DNA of 64,000 bases from Leishmania mexicana MHOM/GT/2001/U1103 (GCF_000234665.1 NC_018336.1:1-64000), one strand, 5' to 3'; shown: positions 1-9,969, counted from the stretch's first letter. Program-made: numbers and translations. Notes: generated by a model not told the origin, from the sequence alone.

Positions 1-322
1 ACCCTAACCCTAACCCTAACCCTAACCCTAACCCTAACCCTAACCCTAACCCTAACCCTAACCCTAACCCTAACCCTAACCCTAACCCTAACCCTAACCC
101 TAACCCTAACCCTAACCCTAACCCTAACCCTAACCCTAACCCTAACCCTAACCCTAACCCTAACCCTAACCCTAACCCTAACCCTAACCCTAACCCTAAC
201 CCTAACCCTAACCCTAACCCTAACCCTAACCCTAACCCTAACCCTAACCCTAACCCTAACCCTAACCCTAACCCTAACCCTAACCCTAACCCTAACCCTA
301 ACCCTAACCCTAACCCTAACCC
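1..322. repeat. Telomere repeat array (CCCTAA)n
   Basis: The first 322 bases are an uninterrupted run of the hexamer CCCTAA, about 53 units with no variant unit. This is the C-rich strand of the TTAGGG telomere used by trypanosomatids, so base 1 is at or near the physical chromosome end. The array stops sharply at an AC-rich sequence. Confidence 0.99.
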
Positions 323-1091
323 ACCACACGCACACAACAATTTTTAATAGACCACACACACCAAGGGATAACAGCAACACAACCACAACCACTGCCATAA
401 CCACAACCATCACCATCACACACGTAAATCCATGCACATATAACAAGATCCTTCCTACTGTGGTGCTCTTGGTTGGCGTCGTCTTTTTCGGTGGGTTGTA
501 TCAGCAGCAGCTGTGTCCTTCTTCTTGTGTGCGAGGGTCTCGCTGGAGGCTTGGTTGACGGTCGAAGCGACGCACCGTCGCCTGCAGAGATCGCCATCCC
601 ATGTGACAGTAATGGAGCTGGGTGCAATTGTGTCCCGACGTCAAGGGTCGAAAGAAGAAGAAAGAGTAAAGAGAAACGGGATACCAAATGCGGGGACGTG
701 ACTATCGGTGTCAGGATGTATGCAGCTCAGAGGGGAAAATACGATGCTCATCGTTACCTCTGCTGTCTACATGTGGCCCGTTCTCAAGTCACCTGCGTCA
801 TTGCTAAAGTATTTTAGCGGACAGAATCGTTGCATGCCCGGCGCGCTAGTCAATGAATACTAGTGCACGCGATGAATGCACCCTTGTCCCCTCACCCACC
901 GCCATCTGGTGGATTACGCTGGTCCCACACATCGATTCTGCTGCTCAACGCTTTCGACCATACACGGTATCTGACGAAACAAACAGGAAGAGCGAGAGAA
1001 GTTCATTAAAAAACGCACACACATAGCAGGAACCGCACATGCAAAGACGCAACATCGCCCTTGCACGGGGAAAAGAAAAGGAGAAGAGCAG
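323..1091. other. Short subtelomere, no gene seen
   Basis: From 323 to about 425 the + strand is strongly A/C-rich, built from short CA and CCA words, and then becomes ordinary mixed sequence. Several open frames up to 123 codons cross it on both strands, but they overlap one another and resemble no protein. I recognise no telomere-associated repeat or gene. Only about 770 bp separate the telomere from the first likely gene. Confidence 0.6.
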
Positions 1092-1670
1092 TCAAGGGCA
1101 CCTGGGTTTTGAGTAAAGCGTGCTCATGAACTGAGCGACTTTTTCGTCAGGCATCAGTTGCTCCAAGTGCACAAAAGTCACAAAAGGTGGAAAGGTAGCG
1201 TGTACACTTCCGCAGATTGAAACTCTGTGGTGCAGGTCTCTGGGAACCCACAGTAAGTGGTTGTTCGCCTGCATCAGGGTTGACTGGAATCGTGGCGACA
1301 TAGAAGGGCATGCAGCCACCCACTTGAGCATGCCAGCATCCACTTGCGTCAGTATAAAGTCACACATGGCATTTGGATCAGCGTTACTCAGCTCACTCCG
1401 GTCAATCTTCTCAAAGACCTGTGTTGAACGCGCAGCAAAAAACGATTTGCCGCAGAATCTATGCCAGACATTTACCGGCACCGTTCCGCGGCGAAGGCAA
1501 AGTCCGCTTCTTAGCGACAGCCTATACGACATCCAGATGGGCACGACGAGGCCGAGAGAGTCCGAAAAGTCGACGAGCTGATGCGCGACATGCCCGTCAG
1601 TTATCCTGGTCTTCGTGTCCACAAAACGCAGCGCGGTGCACCTGCCGTGAAGTGCGCGAGCGCTGTCCAT
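1092..1670 (-). CDS. Hypothetical protein, telomere-proximal
   Basis: This is a 192-residue open frame and the last gene before the telomere. The open frame extends upstream to 1907, but the ATG at 1670 is the first one after the pyrimidine-rich tract at 1733-1751 and is preferred. No signal peptide, membrane segment or known motif is visible. Composition is mixed, with several Cys and Trp residues. The C-terminal half reads like a folded helical domain. I do not recognise the family, and it could also be a decaying subtelomeric gene. Its minus-strand orientation agrees with all other genes here. Confidence 0.55.
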   Translation of the reverse strand: MDSARALHGRCTALRFVDTKTRITDGHVAHQLVDFSDSLGLVVPIWMSYRLSLRSGLCLRRGTVPVNVWHRFCGKSFFAARSTQVFEKIDRSELSNADPNAMCDFILTQVDAGMLKWVAACPSMSPRFQSTLMQANNHLLWVPRDLHHRVSICGSVHATFPPFVTFVHLEQLMPDEKVAQFMSTLYSKPRCP

Positions 1671-2042
1671 GATGTGCAGTGTCTTTTTTGTGCAGCGTGT
1701 GTAACGCACCGAACACGACCACCGTGGCTCGTAGAGGGAGAGGGAGAGAAGCCAAAGAGAACGTAAGAAAGACACCAACGGTGAGGGAGTGGAGTCTCCA
1801 AGGATACATGTCCCCGAGCACGCCGCGTAAGAGCGCTGCCCCGGCGCGGATTCCCCATAGGGAGCAAGAGAGATGAACGGTAGTGGCACCACCGCGGTTT
1901 CTGGCATTCCGTTTCAGTCTCAACACAACAATCGTTAAACGCGCCGCGCACGCACACACCCACACATGGAAAGAACGAAAGCAACGGCGAAGAGCCCAAG
2001 AGCAACCGCATGCTCACCCACCCACCCACCCCCGCCACTTCC
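1671..2042. other. Intergenic spacer
   Basis: It holds the purine run 1733-1751 on the + strand, which is a polypyrimidine tract for the gene at 1092-1670. It also contains short CCCA/CACA-rich words near 1945-2035. No gene is seen. Confidence 0.6.
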
Positions 2043-4511
2043 TTAGGGTGCCGTCCACTCCAGCGATCGGGGGAACTGCTCATGGTTCACAAACGGAAGG
2101 TCCTGCAGGTCCTTCTCTGGGTGATGCTGCTGCATCTGCTGCACGGGGATGGGGTGCATAAGCCACGTCTGATCCTCCTCAAACGGGGTTTGATCAACCT
2201 TTCCGGGCACCTGCTGCATCGGCCACAGCTTGTTGACATTGTACACCGGAGTCGGCTCGTCCTGCAGCGCCAGCTGCTTATCCAGATATTTGGCGGTGTA
2301 GGCGATCCAGTTGTCGGTTGCCGGCGACTGCTGCGGCGTCGTGGGGAAGCGCGAGGTCGGGGTGTGATACTCATGCGGAAACTTGTGCGCATTTGCCGGA
2401 AGGCTGGGAATGTCGCTGATGCCGCTGGCCGCCTGCTCACCAAGCGTTCGCGCCATCAAGGCATCCGTTGCGGCCTGAGGCCGAAGCTGAGGATGTATGA
2501 TACGGCGCGGCCGTGTCGCGCATGCCGGCACGCTCACGGCGGCGCGCGACAGCACATCCGCGACAGGTCCATCAACGTTGTTGCAGTCAAGCAGGTCCGC
2601 CTCACTGCAACCCAGTCTGGCGGCGATGGACGTCCAGGTGTCGCCCTCAAAGACAGGCTCGAATGCCGCGAACGAGGACTCCATCAACGCGGCGGTGGCC
2701 GTGTGCGGCACCACCAACTCCTTCACCCCCGCATCGAAGGCGCCGTCGCCGGACCCTGCCGCGGCAATGTAGGTCAGAGCGGCCGCACCGTTGGCCTGCT
2801 GCAATTCCTCGACCGAGCAGCCGAGCACCTCCGCCGCCTTCCGCCAAGTCGTGATGGCTGGCTTGCTGTCCCCCTGCTGCAGGGGCAGAACTGACGGCGT
2901 GGTGCTGAAGCTGGTCAGGCGCCGCGTCGCACTTCCGGGTACGCTCACTGCAACGCCCGCCACCACTTCCTCCATCGTGTCATTGGCAGCCTTCAGCTCC
3001 GACTCGGAGCACCCGAGTCGTTTGGCGAGAGATGCCCAGCTATCACCCTCTCGGGCCAGTTCGACGCTCAGATAATCCACGGGTGCGCTCTGCCAGTCGA
3101 GTGCAAAGGAAAAGAGTCGGTGGTGCTCGTGCGACGGCTTCGTCTCCGGGTCATGCTCAGTTGGAAAGACGGCGCTGTCGTGCACGACGTTGCGCTTGTA
3201 TGTTGTGTGAAACTCGCAGCTTGTCTGGCGGTGCAGCCAGTGACGCATGCCGTACATCCGCTGCTCGAACTCGGTGCTCTGAAACGGCATTTTCACCACC
3301 ACGACACGGAAGTGCTTGCGAAATTCGTAGTGCGCCGTGGACATCTCCAGCTCGGTGAAGGAAGTGTCCGAGGAGGACGTCCAGAACTCGGCCAGCCGGG
3401 TCCACGGCTCCATCTTCTCCACGTGTGGCCACGACACATTTGCATCGTAAATGTTCGACGTACCCGGAATGGGAACATTCGCGCGGTTGATGAGGCCCAC
3501 ACACTGCTCCTCCAGACGCTCCAGCTCGGTGCGCAAAAAATGCGCCACCTCCTCTGCGTCGTAGCGGTCAGGGCCGCCAAAGGGGCCCTTCAGCGAGGCA
3601 TTAAAAGTCGCAACCAGGTCCGGGTCAACGCCGCCACCGCTCGACAAGCCCTCAAGGTTTGCGCGCACGCTTTTAAGTTTTTCCTCCACCACCTGGCGCC
3701 CCACATCCTTGAGAAACATCACCACGTCGTCGGCAAGTTTCATCACGTGGTGGTCCCAGTACCCCTCCAGCACAATGCGATACGTCACCTCCGACGCACC
3801 GACGCCGTTGTTGTTCGTGTTCTCGAAAACGAAGCGCTTGTTGCGTGCCTTGGCCACCTCGTATTCGTACCAGTCCTCCGTGTTCCAGCGAAAGGGGAAG
3901 GCGGAGCGCTCAGCTGGGATCTTGCCCGCGCATGACAGGGGCTCCTCTAGTCGGCCGACGTCCCGCTGCACCTCGAGCGGACTCAGCACCCTGGCGTGAT
4001 GCAGACGCTCGGCGACGGCACGAGTCATGATCGTTTCGCGTGTTGGGTGCACGGAGGCCGTCTCGGTGGTGTTCATCTTCGTCAAGAATGCCTCACGGAA
4101 GGGAAACCCCTTGGCACCCTTTCCCCGCGACGCCTGTGGCGTGTAGCGGCTAAATTTGCGCAGGTGCTCAACGTATTCGCGCCCTTTTGAGTCGAACTCG
4201 TTGTACGGGCGGAAACGGTAGGCGTTGGCCGGCGCGCTGGCACTCCATGGTCGAAAGTCGCCGAGATGGTGCGTCATGGACGTGCACACGTACCAGCTAT
4301 CGACGTACTGATCCTCCGGCACATCGGGCCGCACTAAATTGCCGCGGATGGAAACAGGAAATTTGTCGTCGATGGGGTCGATGAACTCGTTGGTCTTGGT
4401 GCTATTCATGTTTTGTGGGGCTGCCACGGGCGCCGGTCCGTCGAACTTTGGCATCTGCGACGGTATGCGATACCGCGACCAGTAGTACCGTGTCACTGTG
4501 CTGTGCCTCAT
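2043..4511 (-). CDS. LysM-repeat protein, probably mitochondrial
   Basis: An 822-residue protein. The start at 4511 gives an N-terminus rich in Arg, Ser, Thr and Tyr, like a mitochondrial leader. An in-frame ATG also exists at 4745, but that extension reads through polypyrimidine sequence. The first two thirds form an unrecognised mixed domain. From about residue 480 to 665 three related segments follow the LysM pattern: a GDSW/GDTW-type start, a leucine-rich helix, GCSE.. then L..N, and a closing V.VP. The second copy is the most divergent. LysM normally binds N-acetylglucosamine polymers; here it may be a protein-protein module. The tail is rich in Pro and Gln. A ribosome- or RNA-linked mitochondrial role is only a guess. 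Confidence 0.75.
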   Translation of the reverse strand: MRHSTVTRYYWSRYRIPSQMPKFDGPAPVAAPQNMNSTKTNEFIDPIDDKFPVSIRGNLVRPDVPEDQYVDSWYVCTSMTHHLGDFRPWSASAPANAYRFRPYNEFDSKGREYVEHLRKFSRYTPQASRGKGAKGFPFREAFLTKMNTTETASVHPTRETIMTRAVAERLHHARVLSPLEVQRDVGRLEEPLSCAGKIPAERSAFPFRWNTEDWYEYEVAKARNKRFVFENTNNNGVGASEVTYRIVLEGYWDHHVMKLADDVVMFLKDVGRQVVEEKLKSVRANLEGLSSGGGVDPDLVATFNASLKGPFGGPDRYDAEEVAHFLRTELERLEEQCVGLINRANVPIPGTSNIYDANVSWPHVEKMEPWTRLAEFWTSSSDTSFTELEMSTAHYEFRKHFRVVVVKMPFQSTEFEQRMYGMRHWLHRQTSCEFHTTYKRNVVHDSAVFPTEHDPETKPSHEHHRLFSFALDWQSAPVDYLSVELAREGDSWASLAKRLGCSESELKAANDTMEEVVAGVAVSVPGSATRRLTSFSTTPSVLPLQQGDSKPAITTWRKAAEVLGCSVEELQQANGAAALTYIAAAGSGDGAFDAGVKELVVPHTATAALMESSFAAFEPVFEGDTWTSIAARLGCSEADLLDCNNVDGPVADVLSRAAVSVPACATRPRRIIHPQLRPQAATDALMARTLGEQAASGISDIPSLPANAHKFPHEYHTPTSRFPTTPQQSPATDNWIAYTAKYLDKQLALQDEPTPVYNVNKLWPMQQVPGKVDQTPFEEDQTWLMHPIPVQQMQQHHPEKDLQDLPFVNHEQFPRSLEWTAP

Positions 4512-5045
4512 TGCTATGCGCAGAGAGGTGGAAGGAAGAAGAGTGGAATCGCCAGTACGAAAGGGAAAAAAAGAAAGGGTCACAACACTCGTGCGAGCGA
4601 GCCGGTGGTGAGGGGTGTTACCGTGGCACGTATCCCTGTGTACTTTCCCTCTCTCTCGCTTGTGCGTGCGGAGCGCCCTGCACACCTGCGTCCAAGAAGA
4701 CAGATAAACGAAAGCAAGGAGAACGGGATGGCAACAGTAGAGCATAACGAAGGCCACACAAGTGGGAGAAAAAGCTTGAAAAAAGCCAAGGTGTCCGATG
4801 AACAAGATTGGGACCACAGGTCGCGCAGAATGAGACGACAGGTGTCTCTTTGTTTCCGTGAAGGGAATATTGTACCCCCACCCACGCGATAAGAACAGGT
4901 CTCTGACGACCGTACGCGGTACTGAGGGCGCAGTGTGGAGAGCTCAGACATGCGCACGGCGTCCAGAGTGCGGACACTGGGAACCGAGGACGTATGCGCA
5001 CAAATTCAAGCACAAGCAGTAAAAATATGACCTGTCGCACGTGTT
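4512..5045. other. Intergenic spacer with strong polypyrimidine tract
   Basis: The + strand has purine runs at 4559-4579 and 4523-4548, which are pyrimidine tracts in the sense of transcription. Between the first tract and the ATG at 4511, the only AG I find in sense lies two bases before the ATG. No gene is seen. Confidence 0.55.
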
Positions 5046-5375
5046 CTAGGGTGCTGCTGCCACGACAAATGAGTTGCGTGTATCATCCAACATCCACCCG
5101 TACTGACGAATGAGCTCCTCCTTTCCGCGGCAGCTCACAGTACTGACAGGCGCGTGCAGCGCCTGCTCACTGGCTGCGCTAGCGACATCCGGCAGCACGG
5201 CAAACCAGAGCAGCCCTTCGCTGATACCGCGGATGAGCGCCACCTTTCCATTCCGCAGGCTCTTTGTGAAGTGAACAATCTGCCCAGGCTGAAAGCCAAA
5301 GACATTGTCAGCGCTCATGTCGAGAGCGATAGTGTCGCCCGAGATCGTTGTTGCTGTGACCGAAAGCTCGCCCAT
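5046..5375 (-). CDS. Small hypothetical protein (109 aa)
   Basis: A compact 109-residue protein starting at the ATG at 5375. The open frame continues upstream without a further ATG. The sequence alternates hydrophobic and polar residues in a way that suggests a small beta-rich domain, with a GFQPGQ turn in the first half, followed by a helical C-terminus ending in Ala-Ala-Ala-Pro. There is no signal peptide, membrane segment or metal site. Family not recognised. A pyrimidine tract lies upstream (purine run 5612-5631). Confidence 0.6.
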   Translation of the reverse strand: MGELSVTATTISGDTIALDMSADNVFGFQPGQIVHFTKSLRNGKVALIRGISEGLLWFAVLPDVASAASEQALHAPVSTVSCRGKEELIRQYGWMLDDTRNSFVVAAAP

Positions 5376-5967
5376 TGGGTACGCGGTTGGAGGTGTGAAA
5401 GCAGGTGACAGGCAGGCACAGCCGCGGGACCCGAAGCAAAGGGAAACCACAGCACAGCGTCTCCGTTCGACGGTGGTACAAAAGGAGTATCTATACCCTC
5501 GTAACAAATGGATCCTGCCTCACAGCTCACGAGAAATGATACGCACGTCAGCGCAGGACAGAAACGTCACACAGTGGTGATGATGAGTATAGTTCGCACA
5601 CGACAGGAAACAAAGGAGAGAAGGGGGGGAATCGCATGCGCAGCAAAAGATCAGAGGAAGGGGCCGTGTCTGTCGCCGCTGCCCGTACCCCCATCTATTC
5701 ATCGCATGCGCATCTGTGCGTCCGTCGGAAACACGGAGACAGTCACTACGCGTGCAATGTCGTATCACCTCACCTCCTTGTGGTGGAAATGAAGTCATGA
5801 AACTCTTGTTTATGATTATTTCCGTCCTTCTATTCGTCCATTTCTATTCCATCCACTGGGACAGCAACAAGCCGCGACGCGATCTCCACACCGCACGGCA
5901 GCGGCACACCCTCCACGCAGTGCAAAAAGCGACACGAATACAAACCGGCCGCACGGCCCTGCGCGGT
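5376..5967. other. Intergenic spacer
   Basis: It contains the purine run 5612-5631 (polypyrimidine tract in sense). No conserved open frame or repeat is seen. Confidence 0.55.
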
Positions 5968-7638
5968 TTATGGAGTGCCACCAAGAAGGCGGGGCGGTGA
6001 TCGGTAGGAGGCGCAGTCCGGATCGAAGCACTTTTGCACAAACGTCCTTCGCTCCGTATCCACCACAAGGTAGACGTTGTTGGACTTGTGCTCACGGCCA
6101 ATATTTTGGCAATAGCGCGTCCCACGTACAGAAAAGCTGAGAAACCGGCCGTGGAGACTGTGCGGCTGCGCCACTGTGCATAGGCAATTCGCCACCTGCG
6201 AGTACGCTTGCTGCAAGCTCGAGATGAGCTGGGTGATGTTGACGTCCAGAGAGACGGTGTGCACCGTTGCTGACACAGTCCTCTCACTGATGCTCGCCGG
6301 CAGCGCACCGGCTCGCGTGTTCTTGGGAGCATCAATCCCTTCGGTGAGCTTTATGAGGGAAACGGGTGCAACGTCCTTGGCGAAACGGTGCCCAATCAAG
6401 GTGCTCATAAGCACATCCAAAGATACCGATGCAGCACTGGCAGAGTTCGGAAAGTGTTCAACACAGGAGCCACCAACGTAATGACGATACGGGAGCAAAA
6501 TACTCTGCTTGCCCAGCTTACAGCTACCGATGCAACGCATCATTCGGTTCTTGGAGTAGACAGCCTCGTCAATCACGCACCGCCGCGGGAGGTAGGGGAA
6601 GGTGTTACGCGGATAATCAGCTGGTAGGTCGCAAAACACTGGATACCATGCAGGGGGCTTGTGAAAGAAGAGGGCACCGTGCAGCTGTGAATCGTTCGAC
6701 GCTCGCTCGCTCACGTGCGCCACAAAGTCGCGCACGAACACCTTCACAGAGTTCGTTGACTCGAACATGAGGCCATGCAGCTTGAGAATGTAGTGCTGGG
6801 AGAACTTGGTAGCCGCGCCACAGAGAGGTACTGACTGCAGCACCCAGACATCTGCAAAGACACTGCCTGGCCCCTCGGCTTCGAGTCCTGGAGGAACCCA
6901 CGAGGGATGCCGATCGCGCACAAAGGAGTCCAGTGCGCTAAGCAACACCTCACACGTGTTACAATTATCCGGCTCGATAGAACAGTCTAATCCACATACG
7001 CCAGTCGGTTCAAGCGCTGCGACCCGACGCAGTTCCTGATAGCGGCTCTGGAAACATTGAAAGGCGATGCGCCGGGTGCCGCCGACGTCCTCCTCCACCT
7101 GCACCAGCGAATCGGCTTCCTCCACGGACGATGACGTCGAGTCGTCGTCGACCGCGATGACATGCTGGAGTGCCGTATGATTCCCCTCTCGCTCCACGTC
7201 CAGGTAGAGGTGACACGGATCTCTTTCGCGAATAATCTCGTACAGGTGAAGTTGACGGGACTCGATGCGTGACAAGATGGACCGCACACCGTCGAGTGTG
7301 GCGGCAAGAAACATGCGGTTCTGCTGCGACAGTGGTGTGGCCCCGTAGAGGAGGGAGAAGTCCTCGCGCACTCGCTTTCGCTTGGCGGCGAGGACGTTGG
7401 GGGACGCTTGCCGTCGCTGGAATAAGTTGGTGGGCGCATGACGCGACAGCAGGTGTGATACCTCACTTGCTGACGGGAACTCGATAGAGAAGCAAAGCCA
7501 ATGCGGTGTCCTCGAGGATCCGCCATCGCAGTCGCCCCTGGCCTTGTCCACAAAGTCAAACAGCTGTTGTTGAACGGGAAAAAGTCGACACTCGCTGGGG
7601 TCAAACTGCTCTTCAAACGTGTCCTTGCACCATAGCAT
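5968..7638 (-). CDS. PRIMPOL: PrimPol-like primase-polymerase
   Basis: A 556-residue archaeo-eukaryotic primase of the PrimPol (CCDC111) family, which reprimes DNA synthesis past lesions and can bypass some of them. All expected sites are visible: motif I LYLDVE with D147 and E149; motif II SQH with H282; motif III VIDEAVYSKNR with D357, followed by GSCKLGK; and a C-terminal zinc knuckle C509, H516, C536, C541 in the order C-H-C-C. Length is close to human PrimPol (560). Trypanosomatids carry two paralogues, PPL1 and PPL2. The compact size suggests PPL1, but I cannot separate them by eye. No replication protein A-binding tail is obvious after the zinc site. Start at the ATG at 7638. Confidence 0.93.
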   Translation of the reverse strand: MLWCKDTFEEQFDPSECRLFPVQQQLFDFVDKARGDCDGGSSRTPHWLCFSIEFPSASEVSHLLSRHAPTNLFQRRQASPNVLAAKRKRVREDFSLLYGATPLSQQNRMFLAATLDGVRSILSRIESRQLHLYEIIRERDPCHLYLDVEREGNHTALQHVIAVDDDSTSSSVEEADSLVQVEEDVGGTRRIAFQCFQSRYQELRRVAALEPTGVCGLDCSIEPDNCNTCEVLLSALDSFVRDRHPSWVPPGLEAEGPGSVFADVWVLQSVPLCGAATKFSQHYILKLHGLMFESTNSVKVFVRDFVAHVSERASNDSQLHGALFFHKPPAWYPVFCDLPADYPRNTFPYLPRRCVIDEAVYSKNRMMRCIGSCKLGKQSILLPYRHYVGGSCVEHFPNSASAASVSLDVLMSTLIGHRFAKDVAPVSLIKLTEGIDAPKNTRAGALPASISERTVSATVHTVSLDVNITQLISSLQQAYSQVANCLCTVAQPHSLHGRFLSFSVRGTRYCQNIGREHKSNNVYLVVDTERRTFVQKCFDPDCASYRSPPRLLGGTP

Positions 7639-8406
7639 TCAAGAAGAGAAAGCCTGGCCTTCACTTCGGTATCCGTCGACGACACAAAAAGCCCAACAAG
7701 AACGGACCATGGGACAAAAGAGGAAACGACCAAGGGCACTACCGGATCAGAAGGAGTGGAAGACGTCGAGAACGAAATGGGTGGGAGAGTGAGCAACGGA
7801 ATATACGGCAGCAAACCAGGAAGAGGGGGCGGACAGCCCAAGCACGCCGGTCTGCGACCACACGTACTCATACGAGAGCGGACTCGTACCCCCACATACG
7901 ACATACCCTGCAGAAGCATTGGTATGCCAGAAAATGCGTAATACCCGACAAACGCAAGCAAAAAAATACTTACTCTTTACGCACACCCTGTTGATGTAGG
8001 ACACCTCAGTGCATGATATCTCAGTGCTCACTACACCCCTACCCGCTCTGTCGGGGGTAGTGGGGAGAGGAGCCAAGCAGCCCCCACCCCTCCTGTGCCT
8101 GCGAAATGCTGTACTCACCGCTGGTGGTGACTTGGTCGGGGCGTTGCTTGTATGCGTGCGTGTCTAGGACTGCTTCGCGCCACGCGATGGGGTCTGTGCC
8201 ATGACAGGGGTCGAGTGAAGTTTTGCTCATTTTGTGTTGCAGAGAATGAACACGTTTTTTTTTCAAAGCCTTACCACCCCCTGTCACTGAAAACACAGCA
8301 TTCACAACCCTCCTTCTGAGCCTCTGCGTGTTCTTGCATAAGGTTCAGAAAAAGTACAGTAGCGGCAAGCACAAAGCTTTTAGAGACAGAGCTGTTGCGA
8401 CTGTGA
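7639..8406. other. Spacer containing dispersed repeat A
   Basis: The spacer separates the PrimPol gene from the RNase III-like gene. About a third of it is repeat element A (7981-8255). Purine runs lie at 7641-7652 and around 7820. The 88-codon open frame across the element is treated as part of the repeat. Confidence 0.55.
7981..8255 (-). repeat. Dispersed repeat element A
   Basis: One of four related elements, here in the same orientation as the genes and about 150 bp after the stop of the RNase III-like gene. Over 8000-8255 it matches element D (44819-45074, opposite strand) with two substitutions and no indel. Over 7981-7999 it matches element B instead. It is probably a SIDER-type degenerate retroposon in a 3' untranslated region, but I could not confirm the SIDER signature by eye. 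Confidence 0.85.
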
Positions 8407-9969
8407 TTACGCATCCGGCCCACTGTCGGCGCCGACCGCATCGGCCGTACCAGCCAGAGTCAGGATGTCGTGGAGCACGCCGCCGATAAACGAGCGGCAC
8501 GCGCTTTCCCTGGCAGTGGTGTAACGAGTAGAGATGGCGCGGCCGACGAGCTTCAGCTCGCCGGCTGCGCAGGACTGCATTGTCACCTCAAAGATCCTCT
8601 GATGACGTTTCGCGAAACGGTCGAGGTACTCGGTCAGAGGCTCCCCATTTGTGTCGAACGGCACGCCATTCCGCGCGTCGGACATCTTGTCATAAAAGCG
8701 GGGGTCGCGCACCTGCTTTTTGAATTTTGTGCGGCGTACAATGTGGCCGTCCTCTGGGTGGGAACTCCCGTACATATCGGCGAAGGACGGGGTCGAGGCA
8801 ACATCCACCCAGCCGGCAAAGGCTGGACCACGCTGGTAGGTCGCCCGCTCCTCCGCAGACAGCCAACCGTCCGTCGCTGCTGTTGAAGATGCCGGCGCCG
8901 CAGTCGCCTCGTGCGCAGGTTCAAGCTGTCGAGCTACGAGTTCTTGTGTGCGGCGACGCCACAGATCCACAGCATCAATCAGGCCAGGACCACTGGCCAG
9001 ACTGCTGGACAGTGGGGTGCCCTCAGTCAGGGACTCGAGAGTAATATCTCTCGCCTTGGTGCCAGTTGGACTAAAGCCTGCAACAAGGGCAAGCTCATCA
9101 GTATCGCCTTCGCGGCTGTTGCCAGCGCCAACTCCATGATTTGGCGGTGGCATCCCTGACGACGGAGCTTGAGCTGCGCGTGGGGACTCAGCGGACTGCT
9201 CGGAGTTGCCAGGCAGCACGCGAGATCGAGTGGTGTAATGCGCTGATAGACCTTGCACTGCGAGGATCGCCTCTGCCACATTCATCGCCGGGAAGTGCTC
9301 AAGCACACGGAGCAGCAACTTGGAGGCTTGCCTCGGCACGTTCGGCTCATCATGCAGCTGGTACACGTGCTCCAGAACGCGCGTGGCCGCATCTAGTCCC
9401 AAGCTCTGGTGCACAGCACCGACAAAGTGCGAGAACTTCCATCCAAGCGAGCTCTGCCCACAATGGAGCAGCGCCACCTGGTACGACGTTCCCGCAACGT
9501 CCTGACTCCTCAGCAGCGGCGTTTCCGCCTCCAGAAAATGCAGAGGAGGTGCAACAGACGGATTATTCGACTCGAAATCGGCCTCTTCGCGGCTCAGCGC
9601 CATCGCGTCGAAGTGCAACTCTTTGGCGAAAAGCCGCAAAGCGAAGTGGTTGTGAAGGACAGCGTTGAGCTCGCTTGCAGCGTTGGTGGTGAGCGTGATG
9701 CCGCGGCGGGTACAGTACTTTAGCACCGCGCCGGACAGGTAACGATCGACAAGAGCATCTCCCAAGGTGGTCAGCTGGTGCTGGTGCGGGTCAAACTGCG
9801 TCGTGAAGAGAGGTGAAAACGGCGCCCCGGCCGTATGAGAAAGGCTACCAGGCGGGTTTTCTGGCAGAGCAGGAGCGTACTCCACGCCGCACTGACGAAG
9901 TGCCTGCAGAAAACACCTGTAAGCGGCCGAGTTCACTCGCGTCGCTCGCAGAGTGAGACCGCTCCGCAT
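8407..9969 (-). CDS. RNase III-like/dsRBD protein, probable mitoribosome mL44-type
   Basis: A 520-residue protein. The open frame reaches 10044 only through a TTG codon; the ATG at 9969 gives an Arg-rich mitochondrial-type N-terminus. Residues about 64-85 match the first RNase III motif, with GD71 kept but the catalytic Glu replaced by Thr. A second block (GWKFSHFVGAV, about 176-186) matches the second RNase III motif with its acidic residues also lost. The C-terminal 100 residues end in a dsRBD-like segment (ELKLVGRA...). RNase III fold plus dsRBD without catalysis is the plan of ribosomal protein mL44. An editosome KREPB-type protein is the main alternative. The middle (about 260-400) is low complexity and rich in Ser, Ala and Thr. 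Confidence 0.7.
   Translation of the reverse strand: MRSGLTLRATRVNSAAYRCFLQALRQCGVEYAPALPENPPGSLSHTAGAPFSPLFTTQFDPHQHQLTTLGDALVDRYLSGAVLKYCTRRGITLTTNAASELNAVLHNHFALRLFAKELHFDAMALSREEADFESNNPSVAPPLHFLEAETPLLRSQDVAGTSYQVALLHCGQSSLGWKFSHFVGAVHQSLGLDAATRVLEHVYQLHDEPNVPRQASKLLLRVLEHFPAMNVAEAILAVQGLSAHYTTRSRVLPGNSEQSAESPRAAQAPSSGMPPPNHGVGAGNSREGDTDELALVAGFSPTGTKARDITLESLTEGTPLSSSLASGPGLIDAVDLWRRRTQELVARQLEPAHEATAAPASSTAATDGWLSAEERATYQRGPAFAGWVDVASTPSFADMYGSSHPEDGHIVRRTKFKKQVRDPRFYDKMSDARNGVPFDTNGEPLTEYLDRFAKRHQRIFEVTMQSCAAGELKLVGRAISTRYTTARESACRSFIGGVLHDILTLAGTADAVGADSGPDA

Noticed and set aside
2010..3935. Long + strand frames of 271-294 codons
   Set aside because: They lie antisense to the LysM-repeat gene and arise from its codon bias in GC-rich DNA.
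8039..8305. 88-codon minus frame in element A
   Set aside because: It is the shared frame of the repeat family, not a host gene; reported under the repeat instead.
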